Below are positions 14,676 to 21,959 of a stretch of DNA of 21,959 bases, piece by piece (positions within the stretch are counted from its first letter, which is position 1; each line of letters begins with the position of its first letter). Origin of the DNA: an uncultured Muribaculaceae bacterium (lineage in GTDB: Bacteria > Bacteroidota > Bacteroidia > Bacteroidales > Muribaculaceae); NCBI GenBank assembly GCA_905209725.1, contig CAJLTZ010000038.1, positions 1 through 21,959 of the forward strand, in the 5' to 3' direction. The position numbers were made by a program, and so were the translations under genes. The notes below the pieces were generated by a model, which was given only the letters and a program-made list of their open reading frames with translations, did not search any database and was not told where the DNA came from.

Positions 14676-17351
14676 TTACCGGCGGAGGAGGCGGAGGAGT
14701 TCGCCGACCCAGAGCACGAGGGAGGTGGAGGCGATGATGATGAGCCAGTCGGTGAATTTCAACGGCACCACGTTGAAGAATTCGCCGCCTACACTTACAA
14801 TCAGCACCTGACCGGCCAATATCGCCAAGGCTATCACCACAAACCCTTCACAGTGTTTCAAATGGAATGCCGAACGACCTGTCTCAAAAGCTCTCGCATT
14901 AAACATGTTCCAGAATTGCAGGAACACAAAGATTGTAAAGAAGAGCGACAACTCATATGGCGTCATGCCGGTGTTCACTCCCATTGCCACCTTTCCTATC
15001 TGAGTGAGGTTGGTGATGTCGGTATGCTCGAAGTAATATAGCAATCCAAGCAAGAAGAGGAAGAAGATTCCACCGGTGTAGAGTATTCTTCTCCACATGG
15101 GCCGATTGATGATGAATGCCGTGCGCGAGCGAGGCTTGTCTTTCATCACCGACCGCGACGGAGGAAGCGATGCAAGAGCCATTGCAGCAAAGGTGTCCAT
15201 AATAATGTTCACCCAGAGCATCTGCGTCACCGTGAGCGGCGACTGCATTCCCATAAACGACCCGACAAGCACTATGAGGCAGGCTGCCACATTCACTGTC
15301 ATCTGGAAAAGAATGAACCGCTGGATGTTCTGATAAAGCGAACGTCCCCACATCACAGCCCGTCCTATCGAGGAGAATGAATTGTCGATGATGGTGATGT
15401 CGGAAGCCTCTTTTGCCACCGATGTCCCATCGCCCATCGAAAGGCCCACATGCGCAGCCTTGAGGGCCGGTGCGTCGTTGGTGCCGTCACCCGTGACAGC
15501 CACCACTTCCCCGCAAGCCTGCAGCGCCTCCACGAGACGCTTCTTGTCCATCGGTCGTGCCCTGGCAATAATCTTCAGGTCCTCTACCCTATCCTTGAGT
15601 TGTTTATCGGAGAGTTCCGCGAATTCCGTGCCTGTAATGATATTGCGGTCAGTATCCACGGCATCATTCCAAAGCCCGATCTGACGGCCAATCTCCTTGG
15701 CCGTGCCGGGCGTGTCGCCGGTAACGATCTTCACCTGAATTCCGGCGTCCATCACCTCCTTCACAGACATCGGCACATCAGAACGCACCGGGTCGGAGAT
15801 AGCCACTATCCCTAAGAAGGTCAGATTCCCGGCCACTACCTTATTGTCCTCAATCGAAGCATCCCCCTCCTCGAGCACCTGATACGCAAATCCGAGTGTA
15901 CGCATCGCCTGATTTTGATATTCAAGCAATTGCGCGTCAATCTCTTTCTTGGTAACTCCGGCTGTATTCTTGCACATAGCAAACACAATCTCCGGCGCAC
16001 CCTTCACATAGAGAATCCTCTTCGCACCTGTGGCAGATGAAGATTTCTTATCAGCCACAGGACTTACAACAGTGGCCATATATTTGCGCTCCGTGGTAAA
16101 GGGCAATTCCTCCACGCGCTGAGTTTTCTCCCTGATATCAAGATAATTGATACCGCGCTCACGCAGCCACAGCAGAAGCGCGCCCTCGGTGGGATTGCCC
16201 AAGACTGCCGGTTTCTCGCCGGAGAGGTCGAGCTGGGCGGTAGAGTTAACAGCGATTCCCTCATAAATCACGCTGTCGGGCGGATTGCCGAAAAAATCGG
16301 CCTTATACACCTGCATTTGGTTTTGCGTCAAGGTTCCTGTCTTGTCGGTGCATATCACGGTGGTAGCGCCCATTGTCTCGCAGGCGTGCATCTTGCGCAC
16401 AAGGTTATTGGTCTTGAGCATCCGTCGCATTGAATAAGCAAGCGAAAGGGTGATTGCCATAGGCAGGCCTTCCGGCACCGACACGGCTATAAGCGCTACT
16501 GCCACCATCACTGTCTGCAACATGAATGTAAGGAATGGCACCCAGTCGAATTCGGGCATATTGATGAAATACATCACCACGCGCCCTACAATGATGATTC
16601 CGGCAATCACATAGGCCACCTTCGCAATCAGTTTGCCAAGGCCGTCAAGTTGCACATTCAGCGGCGTCTTGACGCCATCGTCGATTTGCGCTGCCTCGAA
16701 CACCTTGCCATTTTCCGTAGCATCTCCCACGGCGGAAACACGCATCACGCCGTGCCCCTCCATTATCTTGGTGCCGCGCATGGCTGTGTTGCTGGGGAAT
16801 GTGGCGTCGGGATCAAATTCCTCGGGATTGGTGGTTTTATGGCAGATAGGTTCGCCCGTAAGCGACGACTCATCGATATTCAGCATCACGGCTTCAAGAA
16901 GTTCGCCATCTGCAGGCACCTCCTCGCCGGTGTTTAGAATCACGATGTCGCCCACTACCACGTCCTTACGCGGAATTTGGGTGATCCGGCCATTGCGAAT
17001 CACCTGCACCGGTTCGTCATCGTTTACCTTATTCAGTATGGTAAATTCGCGGTCGGCCTTCAGTTCGAATATGAAGGCGAGACCTGTAGCAAGCAATATT
17101 GCAAGCAGTATGCCTACAGGTTCGAAAAACACTCCGGCGCCGGAATTAAGCCCCCAATACTCATAGCAGGAGATGCAGATGGAAAGGGCACCGGCCACTA
17201 TAAGGATTATAATCAGAGAGTCCTTGAATTTATAGATAAATCTCTTCCAAAGAGGTTCCTTCTCGGGGGGAGTGAGGATATTTACGCCATGAAGCCTGCG
17301 GCTCTCTGCCACTTGGGCATCATTCAAACCTGTATATTTGTCCTTAGCCAT
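14676..17351 (-). CDS. Calcium-translocating P-type ATPase, PMCA type (P2B)
   Basis: An 891-aa inner-membrane pump with about ten membrane helices, expected to export Ca2+ from the cytoplasm. Motifs in order: an N-terminal cation-ATPase segment (about 5-60), the actuator motif LTGEP (about 164-168), and the TM4 ion-binding VPEGLP with Glu294. Next come the phosphorylation site DKTGTLT with Asp336, the nucleotide-binding KGAPE (about 450), the hinge TGDGTNDAP (620-628), and TM6 VNIIMDT with Asn715 and Asp719. Glu294, Asn715 and Asp719 make the single Ca2+ site known for P2B pumps. The protein lacks a long C-terminal calmodulin-binding extension and ends LLRLLRR. The ATG at 17351 is the only sensible start. 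No clear consensus promoter is visible in the 195-bp leader, which contains a small hairpin at 17392-17411. Confidence 0.93.
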   Translation of the reverse strand: MAKDKYTGLNDAQVAESRRLHGVNILTPPEKEPLWKRFIYKFKDSLIIILIVAGALSICISCYEYWGLNSGAGVFFEPVGILLAILLATGLAFIFELKADREFTILNKVNDDEPVQVIRNGRITQIPRKDVVVGDIVILNTGEEVPADGELLEAVMLNIDESSLTGEPICHKTTNPEEFDPDATFPSNTAMRGTKIMEGHGVMRVSAVGDATENGKVFEAAQIDDGVKTPLNVQLDGLGKLIAKVAYVIAGIIIVGRVVMYFINMPEFDWVPFLTFMLQTVMVAVALIAVSVPEGLPMAITLSLAYSMRRMLKTNNLVRKMHACETMGATTVICTDKTGTLTQNQMQVYKADFFGNPPDSVIYEGIAVNSTAQLDLSGEKPAVLGNPTEGALLLWLRERGINYLDIREKTQRVEELPFTTERKYMATVVSPVADKKSSSATGAKRILYVKGAPEIVFAMCKNTAGVTKKEIDAQLLEYQNQAMRTLGFAYQVLEEGDASIEDNKVVAGNLTFLGIVAISDPVRSDVPMSVKEVMDAGIQVKIVTGDTPGTAKEIGRQIGLWNDAVDTDRNIITGTEFAELSDKQLKDRVEDLKIIARARPMDKKRLVEALQACGEVVAVTGDGTNDAPALKAAHVGLSMGDGTSVAKEASDITIIDNSFSSIGRAVMWGRSLYQNIQRFILFQMTVNVAACLIVLVGSFMGMQSPLTVTQMLWVNIIMDTFAAMALASLPPSRSVMKDKPRSRTAFIINRPMWRRILYTGGIFFLFLLGLLYYFEHTDITNLTQIGKVAMGVNTGMTPYELSLFFTIFVFLQFWNMFNARAFETGRSAFHLKHCEGFVVIALAILAGQVLIVSVGGEFFNVVPLKFTDWLIIIASTSLVLWVGELLRLLRR

Positions 17352-17391
17352 GAGGTGAAATCATTTTGCAAGTCCCAATCCCTGTCCTATC

Positions 17392-17411
17392 GCGGCAGTA
17401 ATGTGTGCCGC
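17392..17411. other. Small hairpin upstream of the Ca2+ ATPase gene
   Basis: GCGGCA (17392-17397) and TGCCGC (17406-17411) are perfect inverted repeats around an 8-nt loop, about 40 bp before the ATPase ATG. It could be a leader hairpin or an operator. No other support. Confidence 0.35.
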
Positions 17412-17479
17412 ATACGTAATATCAACGCAAAAAAAAGTGAAATATACGAGTTGTAACAAAAATTTAACGATTTCACATC

Positions 17480-17519
17480 AAAAAGCCGCGCACAACACTT
17501 CACTTCGTGCTGTACGCGG
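17480..17519 (-). terminator. Intrinsic terminator of the tricorn gene
   Basis: On the minus strand a 13-bp stem (CCGCGTACAGCAC with GTGTTGTGCGCGG, two G-U pairs) surrounds an 8-nt loop and is followed by CTTTTTG. It lies 27 bp past the tricorn stop codon. A smaller perfect hairpin (AAGTCGC/GCGACTT, 17531-17547) overlaps the stop codon itself. Confidence 0.85.
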
Positions 17520-17545
17520 TAATAATCAGGAAGTCGCTTCGCGAC

Positions 17546-20500
17546 TTATTTTACTTGGGAGAGGACCGTCTTTACAGCCTCCTCGAGCTGGGCGTCGCGG
17601 CCCCGGAGTTCGTCGGCGGGGTTGTTGTAGACTGTCACATCGGGATCCAACTGATGGTTTTCAAACGGCTGGCCGTTGAGGTCGGCGTTTGTGACCTGCG
17701 GAATTCCGAACACGAGAGTCGGGTCAATCTGTGTTTCCCACCATACCGCTGTCATGGTTCCGGGCACGGGTGCTCCTACTATCTTTCCGAGATTGAGGGC
17801 TCGGTAGGTTACTGGCGTTCCGTGGGCGTCGCTGTAGTTGCCTTCGTTGACGAGCATCACAGATGGCTTGTACCACTGCGAGAATGGCTCGGAACCGATG
17901 TAGCGGCCACGCGGCATGAAGCGCACGTATTCTTTGCCGCCGAGGAGTTTGGCGATGTCATTGTGGAGCCAGCCGCCACCGTTCCAGCGAGTGTCGACCA
18001 CCACTGCGTCGCAGTTGCGGTATTTGCCGAGAATGCGGTCGTAGGCTGTGCGGAAACTGGGTGAATCCATTCCCTGGATATGCACATAGCCCACACGGCC
18101 ATTGGAGAGGGAGTCAACATAAGCCTCGTTGCGCTCCACCCAGCGCTGATAAAGCAGGTCATTGAACGCTGCGCCTGAAAGGGGCTTGACGCTCACAGTG
18201 TCGAGTTTGCCGCCGGCGCGACGGATCTGAAGCATTGTCTTTCTGTCGGCCTTACCCTCGAGAAGGGGAGCATAGTCGCGGCCTGCAAGGATCTTCTCGC
18301 CGTCGATTGCAAGAATCACATCCCCTTTCTTCACGCCGGCCTTCTTCGAAGAAAGCGGGCTACCAGCCACCACTTCGGCCACGCGAAGACCGTCACCGTT
18401 GAACGTGTCGTCATAAAGCACGCCAAGGCTTGCTGTCTGCATCTTCGCGCCGGAAGCGAAATAGCGGCCACCTGTATGGGAGGCGTTGAGTTCGCCGAGG
18501 ATCTCGCTCAGCAGGATGGCAAAGTCTTCGTTGTTGTCGATATAGGGAAGGAACTCGCGGTAATGTTTGCCATAATAATCCCAGTCGACGCCATGGAGAT
18601 TTACGTCATAGAATTTGTCGGCCACCTGACGGAGCATGTGGTCGTAGATGTATTCACGTTCGAGAGAGGGTACGCGGTCGTAGGGAGCGTCGAATTCCAC
18701 CGGAGTGGCGTCGCCCTTGGCAAGGTCCACCTTCTTGATGCCCGAACCTCCGAGCACGAAGAGGTTTTCACCTTTGGCATCGGCCGCAATACCGCCCGAA
18801 ACACCTTTCACGAGCACCTTCGTGTCCCCTTCGCGCAGATTGCGTTCAAGGAGATTATAGCCGCCCTCTGTGGCCTCGGCAATATAGTAGAGTTTGTCGC
18901 CCTTGGGGGAGAGGTAGTAATCAAGCAGGGAACTTGACTCGCCTGTGAGACGGCGCATGCGGTGACGGCGTCCCTCGATGTCGAGGTCGAGTGGCTTGAC
19001 ATCCTTTGAGTCCTTGTCGGCCTTCTTGCCCTTCTTTGATTTTTTATCTTTCTTATCCTTGGAGTCTTTTTCTTCAGCCTCTTTCTTCTCCTTTTCAGCG
19101 GCCTCCTTGAGTTTAGCCTCCTCTTCGGTGGCATTGAAGTCGTCCCATGCCTCTTGGTCGAAAGCCATCAGCACCACGTCGTCCTGATTGCCCCAGGATC
19201 CGTGGCTCTTCATGCCATATTTACCTGTGGCATATGTTATGGCCTTGCCGCCAAGTGCCCAGCGGGGATTGGTGTCGGTGTAGCCGCTCTCGGTGAGGTT
19301 GACAATCTTCTTGCCGTCAGCACTTACCAGAGCCACGTCGACATTATTCCAGCCTCCCTTGCCGATGTAGCTGGCGAGCAACCACTTGCTGTCGGGGCTC
19401 CACGCGTAAGTCACATCGCCGTCGGTATAGGAATAGTTGAATTCAGCGGGAAGCACTGTGGTCACCTTCTTTGTCTTGAGGTCCATCACGCGCAGTTCGG
19501 TGCGATCCTCGAGGAAAGCCACCATCTTGCCATCGGGGGAGAATGCCGGTTGCTGGGCGATTTTCTCGCCTTTATAGAGGGGTTTCTCCACGATTTCCGT
19601 GGCATAGGCGAAACGCTTCTCGGCAGGTTTTTTAATTTCGGCTGTGAAGAGTTGCCATTGACCGTCGCGGTCGGAGTCGTAAACGAGCTTTCGGCCGTCG
19701 GGTGAGAATTCCACCACGCGCTCCTGAGCAGGAGTATCGGTGATGCGGCGTGTGGTCTTATACTCAGTGTCAGTGACATAGATGTCGCCGCGAATCACGA
19801 ATGCCACCTCCTTGCCGTCGGGGGAGACTGCCATCTGGGAGGCGCCGGAGTTGACGAATTTCTTCACACGGTCGCCATCATACTGGTCGGCCACGATGTT
19901 CACGTTCACCTTCTGCGGCTGGCCGCCGGGAGTGAGCGTATAGAGGTCGCCGTCCCAACTGAAAGCGAGCATGCCGTTGGAAGCGGCTGAGAGTGAGCGC
20001 ACGGGGTGCTTCTCGAATTTGGTGAGCTGCTGGCGGGAGCCGTCAAGGCCTGCGCTCCATACATTGAGAGTGCCGTCCTGCTCGCTGATATAGTAATATC
20101 CCTTACCGTCGGGACGCCACTGAGGATTCATGTCGTGACCCTGGAAGTCGGTAAGTTTCTTGAAGTTGCCGTTTTCGATGAGCCATATGTCGGCTGTGCC
20201 TGAGGAGCGTTCATGCTTGCGGAGAACATCCTCGAGGCCCTTGCGGTCTTGATAGAGAATGCGGCCGTCGTTGCTGGCCGACACGGCACCCATAGGCATC
20301 GACAGGTAGAGCACAGGGCGTGCGTTGGGCTGGGTGATGTCGATTTTATAGGTCTTTGTGAGACGCGTCGGCATTCGCGATGAGGCCGGCGAGGGGTCGC
20401 CTGCTGCGGAATAGAGGAGCGTCTTGCTGTCTAAGAATCCGAGAGGTGTCTCATTGGATGATACGGTGGTGAGGCGTCGGGGAGTACCGCCGTTGGCGTC

Positions 20501-20806
20501 AACAGCGTAGAGGTCCATGCTTCCCTCGCGAGCGGAGGCGAACACGAGGGTGCGTCCGTCGGGACTCCACACGGGATTGGTGTCGTAGGCGGGGTTGGAT
20601 GTGATCTGTCGCGCCATTCCTCCGGCTACGGGCACTGTAAATATGTCGCCCTTATAGGTGAAAGCGATTGTGGAGGCGTCGGGAGAGATTGCGGCATTGC
20701 GCAACCATCGCGGCGCCTGAGCCTCGGCCGAAGCTGATGCAGTGGCTGATATCCCTGATGCCGCAGCAAATACCAGCAATGCGGCTGAGACCAATGTTTT
20801 TTTCAT
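17546..20806 (-). CDS. Exported tricorn protease homologue (S41 family)
   Basis: A 1086-aa peptidase related to archaeal tricorn, which degrades oligopeptides. A signal peptide (MKKTLVSAALLVFAAASG, to about residue 26) implies export to the periplasm or beyond. Residues about 30-550 form beta-propellers with many PD40 repeats (WSPDGRTLVFAS, SPDGKEVAF, SPDGRKLVYDSD, SPDGKMVAFLED). A highly charged Lys/Glu/Asp insert covers about 559-604. A C1 helical region follows, with the catalytic His in NASHTGG (about 777). Then come a PDZ domain (GVKKGDVILAIDGE, about 825) and the S41 core with the nucleophile Ser in NEGNYSDA (about 992). The frame is open to 20968, but the promoter at 20838-20869 and the signal peptide fix the ATG at 20806. 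It forms its own transcription unit. Confidence 0.93.
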   Translation of the reverse strand: MKKTLVSAALLVFAAASGISATASASAEAQAPRWLRNAAISPDASTIAFTYKGDIFTVPVAGGMARQITSNPAYDTNPVWSPDGRTLVFASAREGSMDLYAVDANGGTPRRLTTVSSNETPLGFLDSKTLLYSAAGDPSPASSRMPTRLTKTYKIDITQPNARPVLYLSMPMGAVSASNDGRILYQDRKGLEDVLRKHERSSGTADIWLIENGNFKKLTDFQGHDMNPQWRPDGKGYYYISEQDGTLNVWSAGLDGSRQQLTKFEKHPVRSLSAASNGMLAFSWDGDLYTLTPGGQPQKVNVNIVADQYDGDRVKKFVNSGASQMAVSPDGKEVAFVIRGDIYVTDTEYKTTRRITDTPAQERVVEFSPDGRKLVYDSDRDGQWQLFTAEIKKPAEKRFAYATEIVEKPLYKGEKIAQQPAFSPDGKMVAFLEDRTELRVMDLKTKKVTTVLPAEFNYSYTDGDVTYAWSPDSKWLLASYIGKGGWNNVDVALVSADGKKIVNLTESGYTDTNPRWALGGKAITYATGKYGMKSHGSWGNQDDVVLMAFDQEAWDDFNATEEEAKLKEAAEKEKKEAEEKDSKDKKDKKSKKGKKADKDSKDVKPLDLDIEGRRHRMRRLTGESSSLLDYYLSPKGDKLYYIAEATEGGYNLLERNLREGDTKVLVKGVSGGIAADAKGENLFVLGGSGIKKVDLAKGDATPVEFDAPYDRVPSLEREYIYDHMLRQVADKFYDVNLHGVDWDYYGKHYREFLPYIDNNEDFAILLSEILGELNASHTGGRYFASGAKMQTASLGVLYDDTFNGDGLRVAEVVAGSPLSSKKAGVKKGDVILAIDGEKILAGRDYAPLLEGKADRKTMLQIRRAGGKLDTVSVKPLSGAAFNDLLYQRWVERNEAYVDSLSNGRVGYVHIQGMDSPSFRTAYDRILGKYRNCDAVVVDTRWNGGGWLHNDIAKLLGGKEYVRFMPRGRYIGSEPFSQWYKPSVMLVNEGNYSDAHGTPVTYRALNLGKIVGAPVPGTMTAVWWETQIDPTLVFGIPQVTNADLNGQPFENHQLDPDVTVYNNPADELRGRDAQLEEAVKTVLSQVK

Positions 20807-20837
20807 GACTATAGGCATTAGATTTGATTCTTTGCTA

Positions 20838-20869
20838 CAAAAGTAGCCAAAACTGCCCATATAAACAAG
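20838..20869 (-). promoter_or_regulatory. Promoter of the tricorn gene
   Basis: On the minus strand: CTTG (20866-20869), a 20-bp spacer from the TTG, TACTTTTG (20838-20845). The transcript start near 20831 leaves a leader of about 25 nt before the ATG at 20806 and excludes the longer reading frame. Confidence 0.75.
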
Positions 20870-20890
20870 AGGCCATCCGATAAATAAAAT

Positions 20891-20916
20891 GACCCGGGTC
20901 GATATTGACCCGAGCC
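20891..20916 (-). terminator. Intrinsic terminator of the outer-membrane barrel gene
   Basis: On the minus strand GGCTCGGGTC pairs with GACCCGGGTC over ten positions (two G-T pairs), with a 6-nt loop, followed by ATTTTATTT. It lies about 65 bp past the barrel stop codon and just upstream of the tricorn promoter, separating the two units. Confidence 0.75.
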
Positions 20917-20980
20917 ATCGGTTATTTTTGGCCGGATTCTTTGGTTTAAGCCTACGGCACTGATTCAAAATTCAACATCA

Positions 20981-21793
20981 TCAGAAACTGAGTCCGATGC
21001 CGAAGCGTACGCCGGAGTTGGAGCAGGACACCTTCTCAGAGGACTCGTCGTCGAAACCGGTGAATTTGTAATTGGCAGACCCCCAGCGTCCTTCTACGAA
21101 GAGAGAAATCACTTTCCAGGATGCCTGGGCACCGCATGTGAAGTAGGGAACGAAAGCGCCGCTGAATTTAACTTCATCGTCTCCTTCCTCGTTTTTGTCG
21201 CTGCGGAGCACCATGGAATATGTGGGCATAAAGTTCACATAAGCCTTAAACTTGAGTTCATTTAGAGCATTTGAATGACGGTAGAAAGGAGCGAATGTGG
21301 CAGACACACCAACGCCCATCCCGAGGTCAATCTGGTGCATCCCTAAATCAAAATCATATTTAAGATCTTCATCAGGGTCATAGCCATAGTCACCAAGGCC
21401 TACTTTACCGAAGTCCTTATAGTTGATGTAGGTGATATCAAACCATGTGGCCTCGATACCGAACTTCACGAACCCGCCAATTGGATTGGGGTGCACGAAA
21501 TAGGTCTTTGTGAGACCCATCATGAATCCATAATTAGCAGATACCTTTTCGCCATCTTTCGGTTTGAAGTCGTTGAAAGCCATACCGATCTTGAATGTTT
21601 TCTGACGACCGAAGATATGCTTGTAAAGATCCTTCTGGTCATCGGCCTCCTTCTCCGAACGAAGTGCGTTAACTTCGGAGCGAAGCTGCTCGATTTCAGA
21701 TGCCTGTGATTCCTCAACAGGCTTCTGGTCCTGTGCCTGCATTCCGCAGCATCCGGCTGCCAGCAGGGCGGAAAGAAGTTAGAATTTTTTCAT
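20981..21793 (-). CDS. Outer-membrane beta-barrel protein, signal peptide interrupted by TAA
   Basis: The natural start appears to be the ATG at 21793. The frame reads MKKF, then a TAA stop at codon 5, then LLSALLAAGCCGMQA and QDQKPVEES without a frame change. Apart from the stop this is a textbook signal peptide, with likely cleavage before QDQ. The uninterrupted part runs from the ATG at 21742 (253 aa) but would lack a signal peptide. After a short coiled coil (SEIEQLRSEVNALRSEKE) come alternating beta strands rich in Gly and aromatics, and the protein ends GVRFGIGLSF with a terminal Phe, typical of outer-membrane barrels. No specific family or function is recognised. The gene is therefore either inactivated by a nonsense mutation, subject to readthrough, or affected by a base-call error. 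A consensus promoter at 21856-21887 supports the 21793 start. Confidence 0.75.
21779..21781 (-). other. In-frame stop codon within the signal peptide
   Basis: TAA is codon 5 of the frame starting at 21793. One base change (for example to TTA, Leu) would restore a continuous signal peptide. The frame is intact on both sides, so a substitution fits better than an indel. Confidence 0.85.
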
Positions 21794-21829
21794 ATTGCTA
21801 TTTAGTTGTTATTGTTGAAGTCGTTAAAT

Positions 21830-21856
21830 AAAAAAGCGCCCTGTAAAACAAGGCGC
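21830..21856 (-). terminator. Intrinsic terminator overlapping the barrel-gene promoter
   Basis: On the minus strand GCGCCTTGT, a TTT loop and ACAGGGCGC form a stem with one mismatch, followed by TTTTTTATTT. It probably ends a minus-strand gene lying beyond the right edge. Its outermost base is also the final G of the -7 element of the barrel promoter. Confidence 0.7.
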
Positions 21857-21887
21857 AAATTTAAATATTTTTAACCGAAATATCAAA
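21856..21887 (-). promoter_or_regulatory. Promoter of the outer-membrane barrel gene
   Basis: On the minus strand: TTTG (21884-21887), a 20-bp spacer, TAAATTTG (21856-21863). Predicted transcript start near 21850, giving a leader of nearly 60 nt to the ATG at 21793. Confidence 0.7.
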
Positions 21888-21905
21888 TATTCGTTAATAT
21901 TTCCC

Positions 21906-21943
21906 TTAGACCCCATCCCACAAAAAATGTTAATGCAGGGGTC
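21906..21943 (+). repeat. Family-A intergenic repeat, copy A3 (38 bp)
   Basis: Plus strand: TTAGACCCCATCCCAC, an A6 run, TGTTAATGCAGGGGTC. Its ends GACCCC and GGGGTC are perfectly complementary. Unlike A1 and A2 it lies upstream of a promoter rather than directly after a gene visible in this window. Confidence 0.85.
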
Positions 21944-21959
21944 GCAGATGTGCCTCATA

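Noticed and set aside
20807..20968. 54-residue N-terminal extension of the tricorn frame
   Set aside because: A consensus promoter lies within it, and the internal ATG starts a clear signal peptide.

Overview
The window is chromosomal DNA from a member of the Bacteroidetes, most likely order Bacteroidales and possibly a Muribaculaceae-like gut lineage; the family-level guess is inference. Evidence: a single-chain SecD-SecF fusion, a lipoprotein with an Ig-like Big_5 domain, a signal-peptide-bearing tricorn-type peptidase, a PD-(D/E)XK 'Rpn' transposase-family nuclease, and promoters of the Bacteroidetes sigma-ABfr type (TTTG, 19-20 bp spacer, TAnnTTTG), which I can place base by base in front of at least six genes. 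Strong Shine-Dalgarno sequences are mostly absent. I see no tRNA, rRNA, CRISPR array, prophage or biosynthetic cluster.

Layout, left to right. (1) 97-1741, minus strand: a peroxide-defence operon perR-rubrerythrin-flavin reductase/rubredoxin, with 11-bp gaps and a PerR-box-like operator inside its promoter. (2) 1742-2112: intergenic, with a hairpin and a dispersed repeat (family B). (3) 2113-5082 secDF (minus), divergent from a 660-aa lipoprotein (5307-7289, plus). (4) Convergent beta-carbonic anhydrase (7322-7870, TTG start), then an Rpn nuclease gene whose end overlaps the GTG start of an RluA-type pseudouridine synthase (8032-10519, minus). (5) 10520-10904: intergenic, with a second family-B repeat, a possible 50-codon ORF and a family-A repeat. 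(6) An EamA transporter (minus), an AT-rich Fic AMPylase gene (plus) with a perfect 14-bp inverted-repeat operator on its promoter, and a second EamA transporter (plus). (7) 14350-14675: debris that looks like the end of an IS21-type element. (8) A PMCA-type Ca2+ ATPase, an exported tricorn protease homologue and an outer-membrane beta-barrel gene, all minus and separated by clear terminators and promoters. The barrel gene has a TAA stop inside its signal peptide.

How the genes work together: the first three form one pathway (PerR senses peroxide; the flavin reductase/rubredoxin passes electrons to rubrerythrin, which reduces H2O2). Most others are independent housekeeping or envelope units: SecDF for export, the lipoprotein and barrel in the envelope, tricorn for peptide degradation outside the cytoplasm, carbonic anhydrase and Ca2+ ATPase for ion and CO2 balance. 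The accessory parts are the Rpn nuclease, the Fic gene and the repeats. I found no convincing new multi-gene system. The signals least explained by known genes are the two dispersed intergenic repeat families (A: three near-identical 38-bp copies; B: two ~94-bp copies), the Fic operator, and the nonsense codon in the barrel gene.
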